DNA of 64,000 bases from Lapillicoccus jejuensis (GCF_006715055.1 NZ_VFMN01000001.1:1798001-1862000), one strand, 5' to 3'; positions 1 to 8,894 are shown, numbered from the stretch's first letter. Translations and numbers: made by a program. Notes: generated by a model not told the origin, from the sequence alone.

Positions 1-817
1 CTCTCGGGTCGACTGTGCAGCGGGCGCCATCGGCTGCCCCCGGCTGGCCATCCTGCGGTGGGCCGAGGACGACGGCACCCGGGTGGAGGTGCAGTACGAC
101 GGCCCGCGGACGGCGCAGCAGGTCGTCGACGTCGCCGACTCCTACCGACCCGGCGCCCTGCCCGTCCCGCTGCCGACGCTCCTCTCGCCCGGCCCCACCT
201 CGCCGACGTTGCGGGTGTGGCTGACCCCGGAGGGTCAGGACTGGTGCCACCAGCAGCAGGACGCGGTGGTCGTCGGCGAGGACGGGAGCCAGGTCAGGCT
301 GCGCGTGCGGGTCACGTCCCATCACCCGGCACCCTCCGACGGCCCCGCCGGCTGCCCCGACTACGCCGTCGGGCCGACCGAGCGCACCATCGACCTGTCC
401 GCCCCGCTGGGCACCCGCCGCGTCGTCGACGACGCGACCGGCCGGGACGTCCCCGTGCTCGACACGAGCACGACGCCCTACAGCGACGGGGCGCTGCGGG
501 CGCCGTACGTCCTCACGGGCGTGCAGCCCGGACCGGTCGTCACCTGGGCGTGGCTCGACCACGCCACGGTGACGCTCGAGCCTCAGCAGCCGGTGCCCGC
601 GGGCGAGACGTCGTTCGGGGAGCGCAGGTTCGGCCGTCACGTCATCGCGGTCAGCGGTCGCCCGGGCAGCGTCACCGCGCGCTGGCAGGAGGACCCGACC
701 CACCGGTGGCAGGTCACCGTGACGCGACCGAGCGGCGACGGCTTCGTGCAGGACGGTCAGGTCGTGGACTACGGCGGCGTCCTCGAGCTCGCCGACGGCT
801 TCCACCCGGCCTCGTGA
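1..817 (+). CDS. Hypothetical protein, 5' end outside window
   Basis: An open frame runs from the first bases of the window to a TGA at 815-817 with no stop, so the gene starts upstream; a GTG at 83 is an internal candidate only. I do not recognise the family. The visible part is about 270 residues, rich in beta-type sequence and Trp, Pro and Gly, with four Cys (near the start, then in the QDWCHQ and GCPDY contexts), no clear membrane segment and no catalytic motif I know. It may be a secreted or surface protein whose signal peptide lies outside. It ends 80 bp before a sigma factor gene on the same strand. Confidence 0.6.
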   Translation, partial: SRVDCAAGAIGCPRLAILRWAEDDGTRVEVQYDGPRTAQQVVDVADSYRPGALPVPLPTLLSPGPTSPTLRVWLTPEGQDWCHQQQDAVVVGEDGSQVRLRVRVTSHHPAPSDGPAGCPDYAVGPTERTIDLSAPLGTRRVVDDATGRDVPVLDTSTTPYSDGALRAPYVLTGVQPGPVVTWAWLDHATVTLEPQQPVPAGETSFGERRFGRHVIAVSGRPGSVTARWQEDPTHRWQVTVTRPSGDGFVQDGQVVDYGGVLELADGFHPAS

Positions 818-897
818 CCCAACCGACCGCCGGCACCGCGGGTACAGAGGACATGGCTGTGATCAGGGGGGCCGCCGATGGCGGGGGAGGCGTGCTC

Positions 898-1398
898 GTG
901 GGTGAGGGTCCACGGGCGCCCCGGACGGCGGAGGAGTTCGCCGACTGGGTGCGTCCGCACTGGCCGGCGATGGCGGGTCTCGCGGCGCGGCTCGGAGGGC
1001 CGCACGGTGAGGACGCGCTCCAGGAGGCGCTCGGGGCCGCCTGGAGGAAGCGGGAGCAGTACGACGAGTCGCGGGGCACCCCGCGTGCGTGGCTGCTCGC
1101 CGTCGTCGCCGACCAGGGTCGCAAGACGTGGCGCACCCGCCGACCGGAGCCGGTCGACCCGGTCTCGATGGATCTCGGAGCCGCCCCCGGCGACGACCGC
1201 GAGGCCCGGCTCGACCTGGCCCGCGCCCTCACCCGACTCACCGACCGACAGCGGCTCGCCGTCGAGCTGCACCACGTCATCGGGCTGCCGCTGGCCGAGA
1301 TCGCCTCGGTCCTCGGCTGCGCCGAGGGCACCGTCAAGTCGACCCTGTCCGACGCCCGCAAGCGGCTCCGCGCCGAGATGGGGGAGGAGTACCGATGA
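898..1398 (+). CDS. ECF-like RNA polymerase sigma factor
   Basis: About 166 residues. The N-terminal half is region 2-like (a PHGEDALQEALGAAWRK helix resembling core-binding region 2.1/2.2). The C-terminal half is region 4: RLTDRQRLAVELHHVIGLPL is followed by a helix-turn-helix ending in GTVKSTLSDARKRL, which would read the -35 element. I chose GTG 898 because GGGGGAGG lies 7 bases upstream; an in-frame ATG at 853 is the alternative and would add 15 residues. The stop overlaps the start of the next gene (ATGA), so the two are translationally coupled, as sigma factors often are with a membrane partner that controls them. The target promoter cannot be read from the window. Confidence 0.85.
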   Translation: MGEGPRAPRTAEEFADWVRPHWPAMAGLAARLGGPHGEDALQEALGAAWRKREQYDESRGTPRAWLLAVVADQGRKTWRTRRPEPVDPVSMDLGAAPGDDREARLDLARALTRLTDRQRLAVELHHVIGLPLAEIASVLGCAEGTVKSTLSDARKRLRAEMGEEYR

Positions 1399-2618
1399 CC
1401 AACGACCCGACCGAGATCCACGATCGGACCGACAGCGTCGTCGAGGACCGCCTGCGGCGGCTGCTCGACGACGAGGGAGCCCGCTTCCGCGCCGGCTACG
1501 AGCCGCCCTCCTTCGACGACGCCGTACGGCGACTCGCCCTGCCCGGCGACGAGGGGGCGTGGATCGACGACCCGCACGAGGCCCCGCCGGTCTCGACCCC
1601 GCGGGTGGACTGGTGGCGGCCCGCCCTCATCGCGGCCGCCGTGCTCGTCCTCGTCGGTGGGGTGGTGGGCGTCGCGCTGCGCAGCGGCTCGGTCCACGGG
1701 CTCCCCGCGGACGGCCCCGGCGGTGCCCCGCGGCTCACCGCGCCACCGGCGGGGTTCCACCTCGTCGAGGGTGCGCCCGCCGCGGGGGTGCTGGACGCGA
1801 CGGCGTCCCTGACCTCCGCGTCGTCGGGTGACACGAGCTCCGTGACGTACGTCGGGCCGCGCGCCCTCCCCTCGGGGGAGCACGAGACCCTGGTCCTCAC
1901 GGCCACCCGGGCCTCGCAGCCGCTGGTCGACCTCCCGGACGACGTGGCCGGCGGCATCGGCACCAGCGCCGGGGTGCTCGGGCTCGTGCGAGGTCACGTG
2001 GCGACCGTGCGGACCGGCTCGTGCGCCGGTGTGTCCGGTTGCCAGAGCATCGACGTCGCGTGGGCCGAGACCGCGGACGAGGGCATCACGCTGTCCTACG
2101 CCGGTCCCAGCGGCAGCATCAGCGGGACCCTCGGCTTCGCGGAGGTCATGGCGGCGGCCGAGAGCCTGGACGACGGCAGCGGGACCCCGGACCCCGGGGC
2201 CACGACGCGGACCGGAGAGGCCGTCCTGCCGCAGGAGGTGCGGCTCGGCGGCCGGCGGCTGCAGCTGTGGACCACCACGGCCTTGCGCGGCGCCGAGATC
2301 CTCGGCCGGATCGGGGGCCCGACCTTCGTCGGGACCAGCGTTCCCGCCTGGGGTTCCGGCGAGATCTCCTACTGCGACCCGGTGGACGTCCCGATGCTCA
2401 CCGCGCAGGACGCGGACCACGTCGAGGTCACCGTCGGGCAGTACGTCACCCAGGTGCCGACGCGCTCCCAGCTGCACCCCTGCCCGGCGGTGCCCCCGAC
2501 CCAGCGACCCCTGGCCCCGACCCGCTGGGTCGTGCTCGGCGACACCCTGGCCGACCGGCGGGTCGTCGACGGCACGACGAAGGCGACGGTCGAGGCGCTG
2601 AGGGATCTCGTGGGGTGA
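1395..2618 (+). CDS. Single-pass membrane protein coupled to the sigma factor (putative regulator of it)
   Basis: 407 residues. A cytoplasmic acidic N-terminus (about residues 1-74) precedes one membrane helix (WWRPALIAAAVLVLVGGVVG, about 75-95) and a long extracytoplasmic part of about 310 residues with two Cys pairs (SCAGVSGCQS; YCDP with HPCPAV). The ATG overlaps the sigma stop. That topology and position fit an anti-sigma or sigma-modulating protein, but I see no HxxxCxxC zinc anti-sigma motif, so the role is inferred from context. The large outer domain could be a sensor. It converges on nagB with a 21-bp gap. Confidence 0.65.
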   Translation: MTNDPTEIHDRTDSVVEDRLRRLLDDEGARFRAGYEPPSFDDAVRRLALPGDEGAWIDDPHEAPPVSTPRVDWWRPALIAAAVLVLVGGVVGVALRSGSVHGLPADGPGGAPRLTAPPAGFHLVEGAPAAGVLDATASLTSASSGDTSSVTYVGPRALPSGEHETLVLTATRASQPLVDLPDDVAGGIGTSAGVLGLVRGHVATVRTGSCAGVSGCQSIDVAWAETADEGITLSYAGPSGSISGTLGFAEVMAAAESLDDGSGTPDPGATTRTGEAVLPQEVRLGGRRLQLWTTTALRGAEILGRIGGPTFVGTSVPAWGSGEISYCDPVDVPMLTAQDADHVEVTVGQYVTQVPTRSQLHPCPAVPPTQRPLAPTRWVVLGDTLADRRVVDGTTKATVEALRDLVG

Positions 2619-2639
2619 CCGAGGGGTCCTCGAGGCGCG

Positions 2640-3434
2640 TCAGAGCCCCTGCCACTCCGGCTTCGCCGCGTACGTCTCCTTGTAGTAGCTCGCCAGCGCG
2701 AGCCGGGAGGCCGCCGCCTCGTCGACGACGACCGTCGCGTGCGGGTGCATCTGCAGGATCGTCGCGGGCCACATCGCCGAGATCGGACCCTCGACGAGCT
2801 GGTGCACCGCCTCGGCCTTGTGCCGGCCGGTGGCGACGAGGACGAGCTGGCGCGCGGCCATGATCGTCCCGATCCCCTGGGTCAGGCAGTGCCGCGGCAC
2901 CGCGTCCACGTCGTCGCCGAAGAACCGTGCGTTGTCGCGACGGGTCTGGCTCGTCAGGGTCTTGATCCGGGTCCGCGACGCCAGCGACGACCCGGGCTCG
3001 TTGAAGGCGATGTGCCCGTCGGAGCCGACCCCGAGGATCTGCAGGTCCACCCCGCCCGCCGCCGCCATCGCGGCTTCGTACGACGCGCACGCCGCAGCCA
3101 GGTCGCCGGCCTGGCCGTCGGGGCCGTGGACCCGGTCGGTCGGCAGGTCGACCTTGGCGACGAAGTCGCGCTCGACGACGTTGCGGTAGCGCTCCGGGTG
3201 CTCCGCCGGCAGCCCGACGTACTCGTCGAGCATGAAGGCGGACCCGCCCGCGAGGCTCACCCTCCCCGCCGTGACGCGACGGCCGAGCTCGTCGTAGATC
3301 CCGACCGGGCTCGACCCGGTCGCGATCCCGAGGACGGCGTCCGGCTTGGCGGCGAACAGCGCCTCGACCGCGTCGGCGCCGACGGTGCCCGTCTGCTCGG
3401 GCGTGGGCGTGATGATGACCTCCACGTCGTCCAT
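2640..3434 (-). CDS. nagB: Glucosamine-6-phosphate deaminase
   Basis: 264 residues, normal for the family. It converts glucosamine-6-phosphate to fructose-6-phosphate and ammonia, the last step of amino sugar breakdown. Visible motifs are GIATGSSPVG (phosphate loop, about 36-45), DEYVGL with Asp70, and GVGSDGHIAFNEPG with Asp139, His141 and Glu146, which align with the E. coli catalytic Asp72, Asp141, His143 and Glu148. It is the last gene of the minus-strand nan locus, 45 bp after nanE, and feeds sialic-acid-derived glucosamine into glycolysis. No nagA deacetylase is present in the window, so that step must be encoded elsewhere. Confidence 0.95.
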   Translation of the reverse strand: MDDVEVIITPTPEQTGTVGADAVEALFAAKPDAVLGIATGSSPVGIYDELGRRVTAGRVSLAGGSAFMLDEYVGLPAEHPERYRNVVERDFVAKVDLPTDRVHGPDGQAGDLAAACASYEAAMAAAGGVDLQILGVGSDGHIAFNEPGSSLASRTRIKTLTSQTRRDNARFFGDDVDAVPRHCLTQGIGTIMAARQLVLVATGRHKAEAVHQLVEGPISAMWPATILQMHPHATVVVDEAAASRLALASYYKETYAAKPEWQGL

Positions 3435-3479
3435 TCTGTCGGGCCGGCGGGGTCCGCCGGCGGTCGGTCCCAGCCGGTG

Positions 3480-4169
3480 TCACGCGAGGCCGTCGCGGAA
3501 CCACCCGGTGATCGTCGTCGGGTGCGTGATCGCCGTGCCGACGCAGACCGCGAACGCCCCCGCGGTCAGACACGCCCGCGCCTGCGCCGGCGTGTGGATC
3601 CGCCCCTCGGCGACGACGGGCACCCCCGGCAGGGCGGCCAGGAGGTCGCGCACCAGCGCGAGGTCGGGGCCGTCGGTCCGCGGTCGCTCCCCGGTGTAGC
3701 CGGCCAGCGTCGTCCCGACGAGGTCCACCCCGGCGTCGACCGCCGCCCGCGCGTCGTCGAGCGAGCCGCAGTCGGCCATGACGATGACCTCGCCGTCGGC
3801 CCGCAGCGCGGCGACGGTCTGCGCAAGGGTGAGCCCGTCGGGCCGGGGGCGCCGGGTGCCGTCGAGGGCCACGACGTCGGCGCCGGCGTCGCGCACGGCG
3901 CGGGCATGCTCCAGCGTCGGGGTGATGACGATGCCGTCGCTCCCCTCCTTCCAGATGCCGACGACCGGCACGTCGACGCTCGCGCGCACGAGGCGCACGT
4001 CCTCCACGCCCTGCGCCCGCACGGCGGACGCCCCGCCGGCGACGACCGCCACCGCCACCTGCGCCATGGTCCGGGGGTCGCGCATCGGCTCGCCCGGGTA
4101 GGCCTGGCACGAGACGACGAGCCCGCCGCGCAGCGCGTCGAGGACGGAGCCCGCCCGGCCCCTGCTCAT
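3480..4169 (-). CDS. nanE: N-acylmannosamine-6-phosphate 2-epimerase
   Basis: 229 residues, a TIM-barrel enzyme converting ManNAc-6-P to GlcNAc-6-P. Diagnostic motifs are VSCQA near the N-terminus, GIWKEGSDGIVITPT with the likely catalytic Lys74, MADCGS, and VVAEGRI with the likely catalytic Glu188. ATG at 4169 overlaps the nanK stop by four bases (ATGA), so it is coupled to nanK. The order nanA-nanK-nanE follows the pathway order and supports the call. Confidence 0.95.
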   Translation of the reverse strand: MSRGRAGSVLDALRGGLVVSCQAYPGEPMRDPRTMAQVAVAVVAGGASAVRAQGVEDVRLVRASVDVPVVGIWKEGSDGIVITPTLEHARAVRDAGADVVALDGTRRPRPDGLTLAQTVAALRADGEVIVMADCGSLDDARAAVDAGVDLVGTTLAGYTGERPRTDGPDLALVRDLLAALPGVPVVAEGRIHTPAQARACLTAGAFAVCVGTAITHPTTITGWFRDGLA

Positions 4170-5092
4170 CGCACGGCCACCGATCCCGACGCGGCCCGCT
4201 CGGACAGCAGGGCCGCCCCGACCACGCCGCTGTCCGACCCGAGGAGGGCCGGGACGAGAGGGGTGGAGGCCGCCACCGGCAGGGCGGTGCGCGCGGCCGC
4301 GTCCCGGACCCCGCGCCACCACCGCTCGCCCGCCCCGGTCATCCCGCCGGTCAGCACGACGACGTCGGGATCGAGCGCGCCCAGCCAGCCGCCGACGGCC
4401 TCGCCCAGCGCGGCCGCCGCGGTGTCGAGGGCCCGCCCGGCCTGCCGGTCCCCGCTCGCCGCGAGCGCGGCCACCTCGCGTCCGTCGCGCACCGTCACGC
4501 CGTACCGGCTGGCGAGCGCGGCCAGCCCCTCACCGGAGGCCACCGCCTCGAGGTGCCCGGTCCGGCCGCACCGGCAGGGCAGGCCCGCGGCGGCGGCCGA
4601 CGGCACGTGGCCGAGGTGGCCGCCTGCCCCGTGCGCGCCGACGAGCACCCGCCCGCCCTCGACGAGGGCGCCGCCGACGCCGGTCCCGGCCGCGACGACG
4701 AGCACCGTCCGGTGCCCGCGGCCGGCGCCCACCCTCGCCTCCGCGAGGGCGTGCGCGTGCGCGTCGTTGGCCACGACGACCGTGTCGGGCGCGAGGCCGA
4801 GCAGGCCGGCCAGCCGGTCGCGGACCGGTGTGCCGGCCCACCCGCGCAGGTGGTCGGTGGCGGTCGTCACCGTGCCGGTCGCGGGGTCGACGACGCCGGC
4901 CGTCCCCACCCCGAGCCCGTACGGCGCCCCGTCGGCCACCTCGCTCACGAGCCGCGCGACGAGCGCGAGGACGGCGTCCGGCCCGTCCTGGGCGGGGGTC
5001 GGCGCGAGCGCGCGGCGGAGGACGCCGCCGTCCTCCACGAGCGCGGCGGCGGTCTTCGTCCCTCCGAGGTCGACCCCGACGAGTCCCCTCAC
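4166..5092 (-). CDS. nanK: ROK-family N-acetylmannosamine kinase
   Basis: 308 residues. It shows the ROK signature: an N-terminal ATP phosphate loop (VDLGGTKTAAAL, about 7-18), GTGVGGALVEGG, GAGGHLGHV with the sugar-binding His, and the zinc-binding CRCGRTGHLEA motif. In this context it phosphorylates ManNAc released by NanA. The start is GTG, overlapping the nanA stop (GTGA), and the stop overlaps the nanE start. Substrate is assigned from gene order; a glucokinase activity cannot be excluded from sequence alone. Confidence 0.9.
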   Translation of the reverse strand: MRGLVGVDLGGTKTAAALVEDGGVLRRALAPTPAQDGPDAVLALVARLVSEVADGAPYGLGVGTAGVVDPATGTVTTATDHLRGWAGTPVRDRLAGLLGLAPDTVVVANDAHAHALAEARVGAGRGHRTVLVVAAGTGVGGALVEGGRVLVGAHGAGGHLGHVPSAAAAGLPCRCGRTGHLEAVASGEGLAALASRYGVTVRDGREVAALAASGDRQAGRALDTAAAALGEAVGGWLGALDPDVVVLTGGMTGAGERWWRGVRDAAARTALPVAASTPLVPALLGSDSGVVGAALLSERAASGSVAVR

Positions 5093-6015
5093 GCGGCGAG
5101 CCCCACCTCGGTGAGGACCGCCTTGACAGCGTCGACGTCGGCGTCGTCCAGCCCCTCGAAGGGGAGCGGCAGCTGGTGCGAGTCGATGACGCCGAGCAGC
5201 ACGAGGGCGGCCTTGAAGGCACCGACACCGGCGCCCCAGCCGCCGGTGCGGCGCGGCGCCAGGACGATGTCCATCAGCCGGGCCAGGCGGTCCTGCTCGT
5301 CGCGCGCCGTGGCCCAGTCGCCGCCCTGCAGCGCGCGGTGGAGGCGTACGTAGCCCGCGGGGTCGACGTTGCCGAGCCCGGGCACGACGCCGTGCGCCCC
5401 CGAGAGGTATGCCCCGTCGACGACGACCTCGTGGCCGGTGAAGAGCCTCAGCGGCTCACCCGCGTCGCGGTTGCGCAGCGCGAGCCGGCGGAAGCCGACG
5501 TCGTCGCCGGACGAGTCCTTGACCGCGACGATCGCCCCGTCCCGGCCCAGCGCGACGAGGTCGTCGGCGTCGAGCTTGGTGTGCACGCAGACCGGGATGT
5601 CGTAGGCGACCACCGGCACGGGCGAGCGCTCGCCGAGCACCTCGAAGTGCCGGCGCACCTGCTCGCGTGGGGTGACGGCGTAGAACGGCGCCGTCGCCAC
5701 GACGCCGTCGGCGCCGAGGTCGGCCGCGACCCGTGCGTGGTCGAGGACCCGCTCCGTCGCCATGTCGACGACTCCGGCGAGCAGCGGCACGCGTCCGGCG
5801 ACGACGCGGGCCGCCTCGGTGACCACGCGACGCCGTACGGCGTCGGTAGCGAAGGCGACCTCGCTGGTCGAGCCGAGGACGAAGACGCCGTCGACGCCGG
5901 CGTCGAGCATCCGGGTGAGGACGCGCTGGAACGACGGCACGTCGAGCTCGCGGTCTGGGGTCAGGGGGGTGACGACCGGGGGGATGACGCCGTGCAGGTC
6001 CAGGGGGGTGGTCAT
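5089..6015 (-). CDS. nanA: N-acetylneuraminate lyase (DapA/NAL family)
   Basis: 308 residues, a class I aldolase TIM barrel. Visible are GSTSE (48-52, carboxylate binding), YDIP with Tyr138, and VAVKDSS with Schiff-base Lys166, spaced as in N-acetylneuraminate lyase. It cleaves sialic acid into ManNAc and pyruvate. The family also includes dihydrodipicolinate synthase and other aldolases, but the flanking nanT, nanK, nanE and nagB make the lyase assignment strong. ATG 6015 is 38 bp downstream of the nanT stop. Confidence 0.9.
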   Translation of the reverse strand: MTTPLDLHGVIPPVVTPLTPDRELDVPSFQRVLTRMLDAGVDGVFVLGSTSEVAFATDAVRRRVVTEAARVVAGRVPLLAGVVDMATERVLDHARVAADLGADGVVATAPFYAVTPREQVRRHFEVLGERSPVPVVAYDIPVCVHTKLDADDLVALGRDGAIVAVKDSSGDDVGFRRLALRNRDAGEPLRLFTGHEVVVDGAYLSGAHGVVPGLGNVDPAGYVRLHRALQGGDWATARDEQDRLARLMDIVLAPRRTGGWGAGVGAFKAALVLLGVIDSHQLPLPFEGLDDADVDAVKAVLTEVGLAA

Positions 6016-6053
6016 GGCTCGCTCTCGGGAAGAAGGTTCTGAAGGATGGAGAG

Positions 6054-7517
6054 TCAGACGGACGCCGGCTCAGGCACCCGGTCGGTGGCGTCCGACTCGC
6101 GGACCGCGGCCGGTCGCACGAGGCGCTGCGCCCGCAGCGGTGCGTTGATGCCGACGAGGACGATGACGACGGCGGTCAGGCCGAAGGACAGGACCGCGAG
6201 CGCGGTGCCGAGGCTCATCGAGCCGGCCAGGCCGGCACCCAGCACGGGCGCCACCGCCCCACCGAGGGCGCCGACGTTGTAGGAGTAGCCGAGGCCGGCG
6301 GCGCGCTTGTCGACGGAGAAGTAGCCGCCGATCCACTTGGGCAGCAGCCCGGAGATCCCCTGGCCGAAGACCTGCTGCAGGAAGAGCAGGGCGCCCAGCA
6401 CGACGAAGTTGTGACCGCCGACGAGGAAGACCGGGAAGATGAGCACCTCGGAGACGACGAGGCTGACCCAGTAGGCCCGCCGCGTCCCCCACCGGTCGCC
6501 GGTGAAGCCCGCGACGATGCAGCCGACCGCGGCGCCGAAGCCGGAGAAGAACAGCACGTCGGCGACCGCGCCCGGGTCGAGCCCGAGGTCGGACTTGAGG
6601 TAGGTCGGCAGCAGCGACTGGATCGGCCACGAGTAGAGGAAGGCCGTGAAGACCGTGACCATGATCGTCACGCCGGTCGGCCAGCGCGGGCCCTCGAACT
6701 GGACCATGAACGCGACGAAGACGGCGGCCACGACGACGGCGAGGGCGGCCTTGACCCAGCCGCTGCCGACGATCGGGGTGAAGATCAGCAGCAGCGCGAC
6801 GAAGGCGGCGACGGTCGCCGCGACGTTGAGCAGCCCCCGCGGCCCCCGGTAGAGCACCGAGAACATGTCCGTCGCGCGTGGACCGCCCGCGCGCCGCTCC
6901 TCGGCGGCGCGCGCCCAGTCCTCCGACTCGGGCAGCGTGCGCCGCAGCCACAGGGCCACGGCGATGGGGACGAGGCCGACGGCGAAGAGCGCCCGCCAGC
7001 CGAAGGCCGGGACGATGAAGCGGTAGGCCTGCGCGCTCAGCACGGCGCCGACCGAGAAGCCGGAGATGAGGAAGCCCGACGCCTTGTTGCGCAGGTGCGC
7101 CGGCCAGGACTCGATGACGTAGGTCGAGCTGGAGCCGTACTCGCCGGCCATGCCGAGCCCGATGAGGACGCGGGCCAGGAACAGCACCCAGTAGGCGGGG
7201 GACACCGCGCACAGCACCGACCCGACCGAGAACAGGACGATCGAGGCGACCATCGCGTCACGCCGGCCGAAGCGATCGCCGAACGCCCCCAGGGCGAGGC
7301 CGCCGAACCACCGCGAGATGAAGGCGGCCGACACGAGCGTGGCTCCGAGCACCTTGGACAGGCCGAACTCGGTGCTGACCTCGGTGAGCACCAGCGTGAT
7401 GATGACGAAGTCGAAGCCGTCCAGCAGGTAGCCCAGCCAGGCGGCCGCGAAGGAGCGCCACTGGGTCGGGCTGACCTGGCGGTACCAGGGGTCGGCGGTG
7501 GTGGCGGGTTGGCTCAT
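6054..7517 (-). CDS. nanT: Sialic acid MFS transporter NanT
   Basis: 487 residues, close to the E. coli NanT length. The N-terminus reads [20 protein letters not shown] then [17 protein letters not shown], and later [38 protein letters not shown] and [20 protein letters not shown]; these match the E. coli NanT proton symporter closely as I recall its sequence. About 14 hydrophobic segments are visible. It is the first gene of the minus-strand nan transcription unit, divergent from the GntR-type regulator. Many Gram-positive sialic acid users employ ABC or SSS-type importers, so the MFS type here is notable. Confidence 0.93.
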   Translation of the reverse strand: MSQPATTADPWYRQVSPTQWRSFAAAWLGYLLDGFDFVIITLVLTEVSTEFGLSKVLGATLVSAAFISRWFGGLALGAFGDRFGRRDAMVASIVLFSVGSVLCAVSPAYWVLFLARVLIGLGMAGEYGSSSTYVIESWPAHLRNKASGFLISGFSVGAVLSAQAYRFIVPAFGWRALFAVGLVPIAVALWLRRTLPESEDWARAAEERRAGGPRATDMFSVLYRGPRGLLNVAATVAAFVALLLIFTPIVGSGWVKAALAVVVAAVFVAFMVQFEGPRWPTGVTIMVTVFTAFLYSWPIQSLLPTYLKSDLGLDPGAVADVLFFSGFGAAVGCIVAGFTGDRWGTRRAYWVSLVVSEVLIFPVFLVGGHNFVVLGALLFLQQVFGQGISGLLPKWIGGYFSVDKRAAGLGYSYNVGALGGAVAPVLGAGLAGSMSLGTALAVLSFGLTAVVIVLVGINAPLRAQRLVRPAAVRESDATDRVPEPASV

Positions 7518-7573
7518 GGGTGCGTCCTCGTGGTCCTCGTCGACCGGCAGGCGGCCTGCGGTTGCTCGAATGT

Positions 7574-7597
7574 CGGATGTCTGATGTCCTACATCCG
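7574..7597. promoter_or_regulatory. Candidate operator for the nan regulator
   Basis: Between the divergent nanT and regulator starts lies CGGATGT (7574-7580), ten bases, then ACATCCG (7591-7597), a perfect 7-bp inverted repeat. Inside it is a second pairing, GATGT CCT ACATC (7583-7595), and GATGTC also occurs as a direct repeat at 7576 and 7583. Short palindromes of this form are usual for FadR/FCD-type GntR proteins. Binding is inferred. Confidence 0.55.
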
Positions 7598-7671
7598 AGA
7601 CGGTAGCGGCAGGGAGGACCCGGTTGCAAGGGGTGCGCGAGCGCGGCGGCGCCACTCGGCATACTGCGCGG

Positions 7672-8361
7672 GTGAACGCCGCGCCTGGGTCCGTCGTCGA
7701 GCGGATCAAGGAGCTCATCGTCCGCGAGGGGCTGCGTCCCGGCGACCCGCTACCGACCGAGCTCGAGCTGACCGACGCCCTCGGGGTGAGCCGGTCCCGC
7801 GTCCGGGAGGCGGTCAAGACGCTCGTCGCGCTCGACATCGTCGAGGTGCGGCACGGGTTCGGGACGTACGTGGGCCGCATGAGCCTCGACGCGCTCGTCC
7901 AGGCGCTGGCCTTCCGCAGCCTCGTCGGCCCGGCCGCCGACCAGCGCCACCTCCTGCTCGACCTCATCGACGTGCGGCAGATGCTCGAGACGAGCCTCGC
8001 CCCGGTCGTCGTCCAGCAGGTGACCGGAGAGGTCCTCGACGCGCTCGCCGCCACGACGCAGGTGATGGCCGCCAAGGCCGCCCGCGGCGAGGAGTTCCGC
8101 GAGGAGGACCGCGAGTTCCACGCCCTGCTCGTCGGCGCCACCGGCAACGCGCTGGCTGTCCAGCTCACAGAGGCCTTCTGGGACGTCCACGCTCTCTCGA
8201 CCGCCGTCGTCGGGCCCCCGACGGACCTCGTGGAGACCGCGCAGGCGCACGTCGCCGTCGTCGATGCAGCCCGTGCCGGCGACGCAGTGGCGCTCGCCGC
8301 CGCCATCGTGCGCCACTACGACCCCGTACGACGCCGGCTCGATGCCGCTCCGCTGCCCTGA
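7672..8361 (+). CDS. nanR: GntR-family (FadR/FCD type) regulator of the nan locus
   Basis: 229 residues. The N-terminal winged helix-turn-helix ([20 protein letters not shown], then [20 protein letters not shown] and RHGFGTYV) is typical GntR. The C-terminal all-helical part is FCD-like, with the metal/ligand helix containing [10 protein letters not shown] and a late His (IVRHYD). The GTG at 7672 gives a start just ahead of the conserved HTH; a TTG at 7624 is less likely. Its position head to head with nanT indicates control of sialic acid catabolism, functionally analogous to E. coli NanR; the symbol is by analogy only. Confidence 0.85.
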   Translation: MNAAPGSVVERIKELIVREGLRPGDPLPTELELTDALGVSRSRVREAVKTLVALDIVEVRHGFGTYVGRMSLDALVQALAFRSLVGPAADQRHLLLDLIDVRQMLETSLAPVVVQQVTGEVLDALAATTQVMAAKAARGEEFREEDREFHALLVGATGNALAVQLTEAFWDVHALSTAVVGPPTDLVETAQAHVAVVDAARAGDAVALAAAIVRHYDPVRRRLDAAPLP

Positions 8362-8393
8362 CCCTCCCGGTGGCCAGCCTGTGAGTTCGCTGG

Positions 8394-8412
8394 TGAGGTG
8401 AGGCTCACCTTG
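8394..8412. promoter_or_regulatory. Iron box 1 (DtxR/IdeR-type)
   Basis: TGAGGTGAGGCTCACCTTG matches the 19-bp DtxR/IdeR consensus at 14 of 19 positions and is itself palindromic around AGGCT. It lies 34 bp upstream of a better second box and about 95 bp before feoA. In iron-replete cells a DtxR-family repressor would be expected to bind. Confidence 0.7.
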
Positions 8413-8427
8413 GCACCGACGCCCGAT

Positions 8428-8446
8428 TAAGGTTAGCCTTACCTGC
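8428..8446. promoter_or_regulatory. Iron box 2 (DtxR/IdeR-type)
   Basis: TAAGGTTAGCCTTACCTGC matches the DtxR/IdeR consensus at 15 of 19 positions, with a central GGTTAGCCTTACC. It sits 62 bp ahead of the feoA start and marks the feo operon as iron-repressed. Confidence 0.85.
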
Positions 8447-8507
8447 GGAGCGCCTCCTGCCGACGCCCCACGGAGAGTCCCCGGAAGGCCAACCCCGAAG
8501 GAGCGTC

Positions 8508-8894
8508 GTGTCCCTGCTGACCGGCCTGCTGAGCGCCCGTGTCGTCGACGACGTCGAGGACGTCGAAGCGCTGACCGCCTGCCGCGCCGCCGGGACCCCG
8601 ACGATGGCCGACCTGCGCCCGGGGGCCACGGCGACCGTCACCTCCGTCTGCGCGGGCACCGACGCCGCCACCTCCCGCCGACTCTTCGACCTCGGCTTCG
8701 CCCCGGGTGTCGAGGTCCAGCTTGTCCGGCGTGCGCCCATGGCCGACCCGGTCGTCTTCCGCGTCGCCGGCTACGACATCGCCCTGCGCCGCGCGCAGGC
8801 ACGCTGCGTCCTCGTCGCGCCGACCCAGCAGGAGGAGCGCGAGAGCGCGTGGGCGGGGCGCCGTACGCGCCGGGCGCTCGCGACCGCCTCCTGA
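8508..8894 (+). CDS. feoA: FeoA-domain protein of ferrous iron uptake
   Basis: 128 residues. The FeoA SH3-like domain occupies about residues 33-106 (DLRPGATATVTSVC, RRLFDLGFAPGVEVQLVRRA, DPVVFRVAGYDIALRRAQAR). The first 30 residues are an extra acidic extension. Starts at GTG 8508, with AAGGAG seven bases upstream. FeoA binds and modulates the FeoB transporter. Its TGA overlaps the ATG of feoB. Repression by iron is expected from the two boxes upstream. Confidence 0.9.
   Translation: MSLLTGLLSARVVDDVEDVEALTACRAAGTPTMADLRPGATATVTSVCAGTDAATSRRLFDLGFAPGVEVQLVRRAPMADPVVFRVAGYDIALRRAQARCVLVAPTQQEERESAWAGRRTRRALATAS

Noticed and set aside
714..2477. Long minus-strand open frame opposite the first sigma factor module
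   Set aside because: No family resemblance; it is antisense to clearly coding sigma factor and membrane protein genes.
5089..6015. Dihydrodipicolinate synthase (lysine biosynthesis)
   Set aside because: Same fold and Lys/Tyr pair, but it is locked into a nanT-nanA-nanK-nanE-nagB gene order with overlapping ends, which supports the sialic acid lyase.
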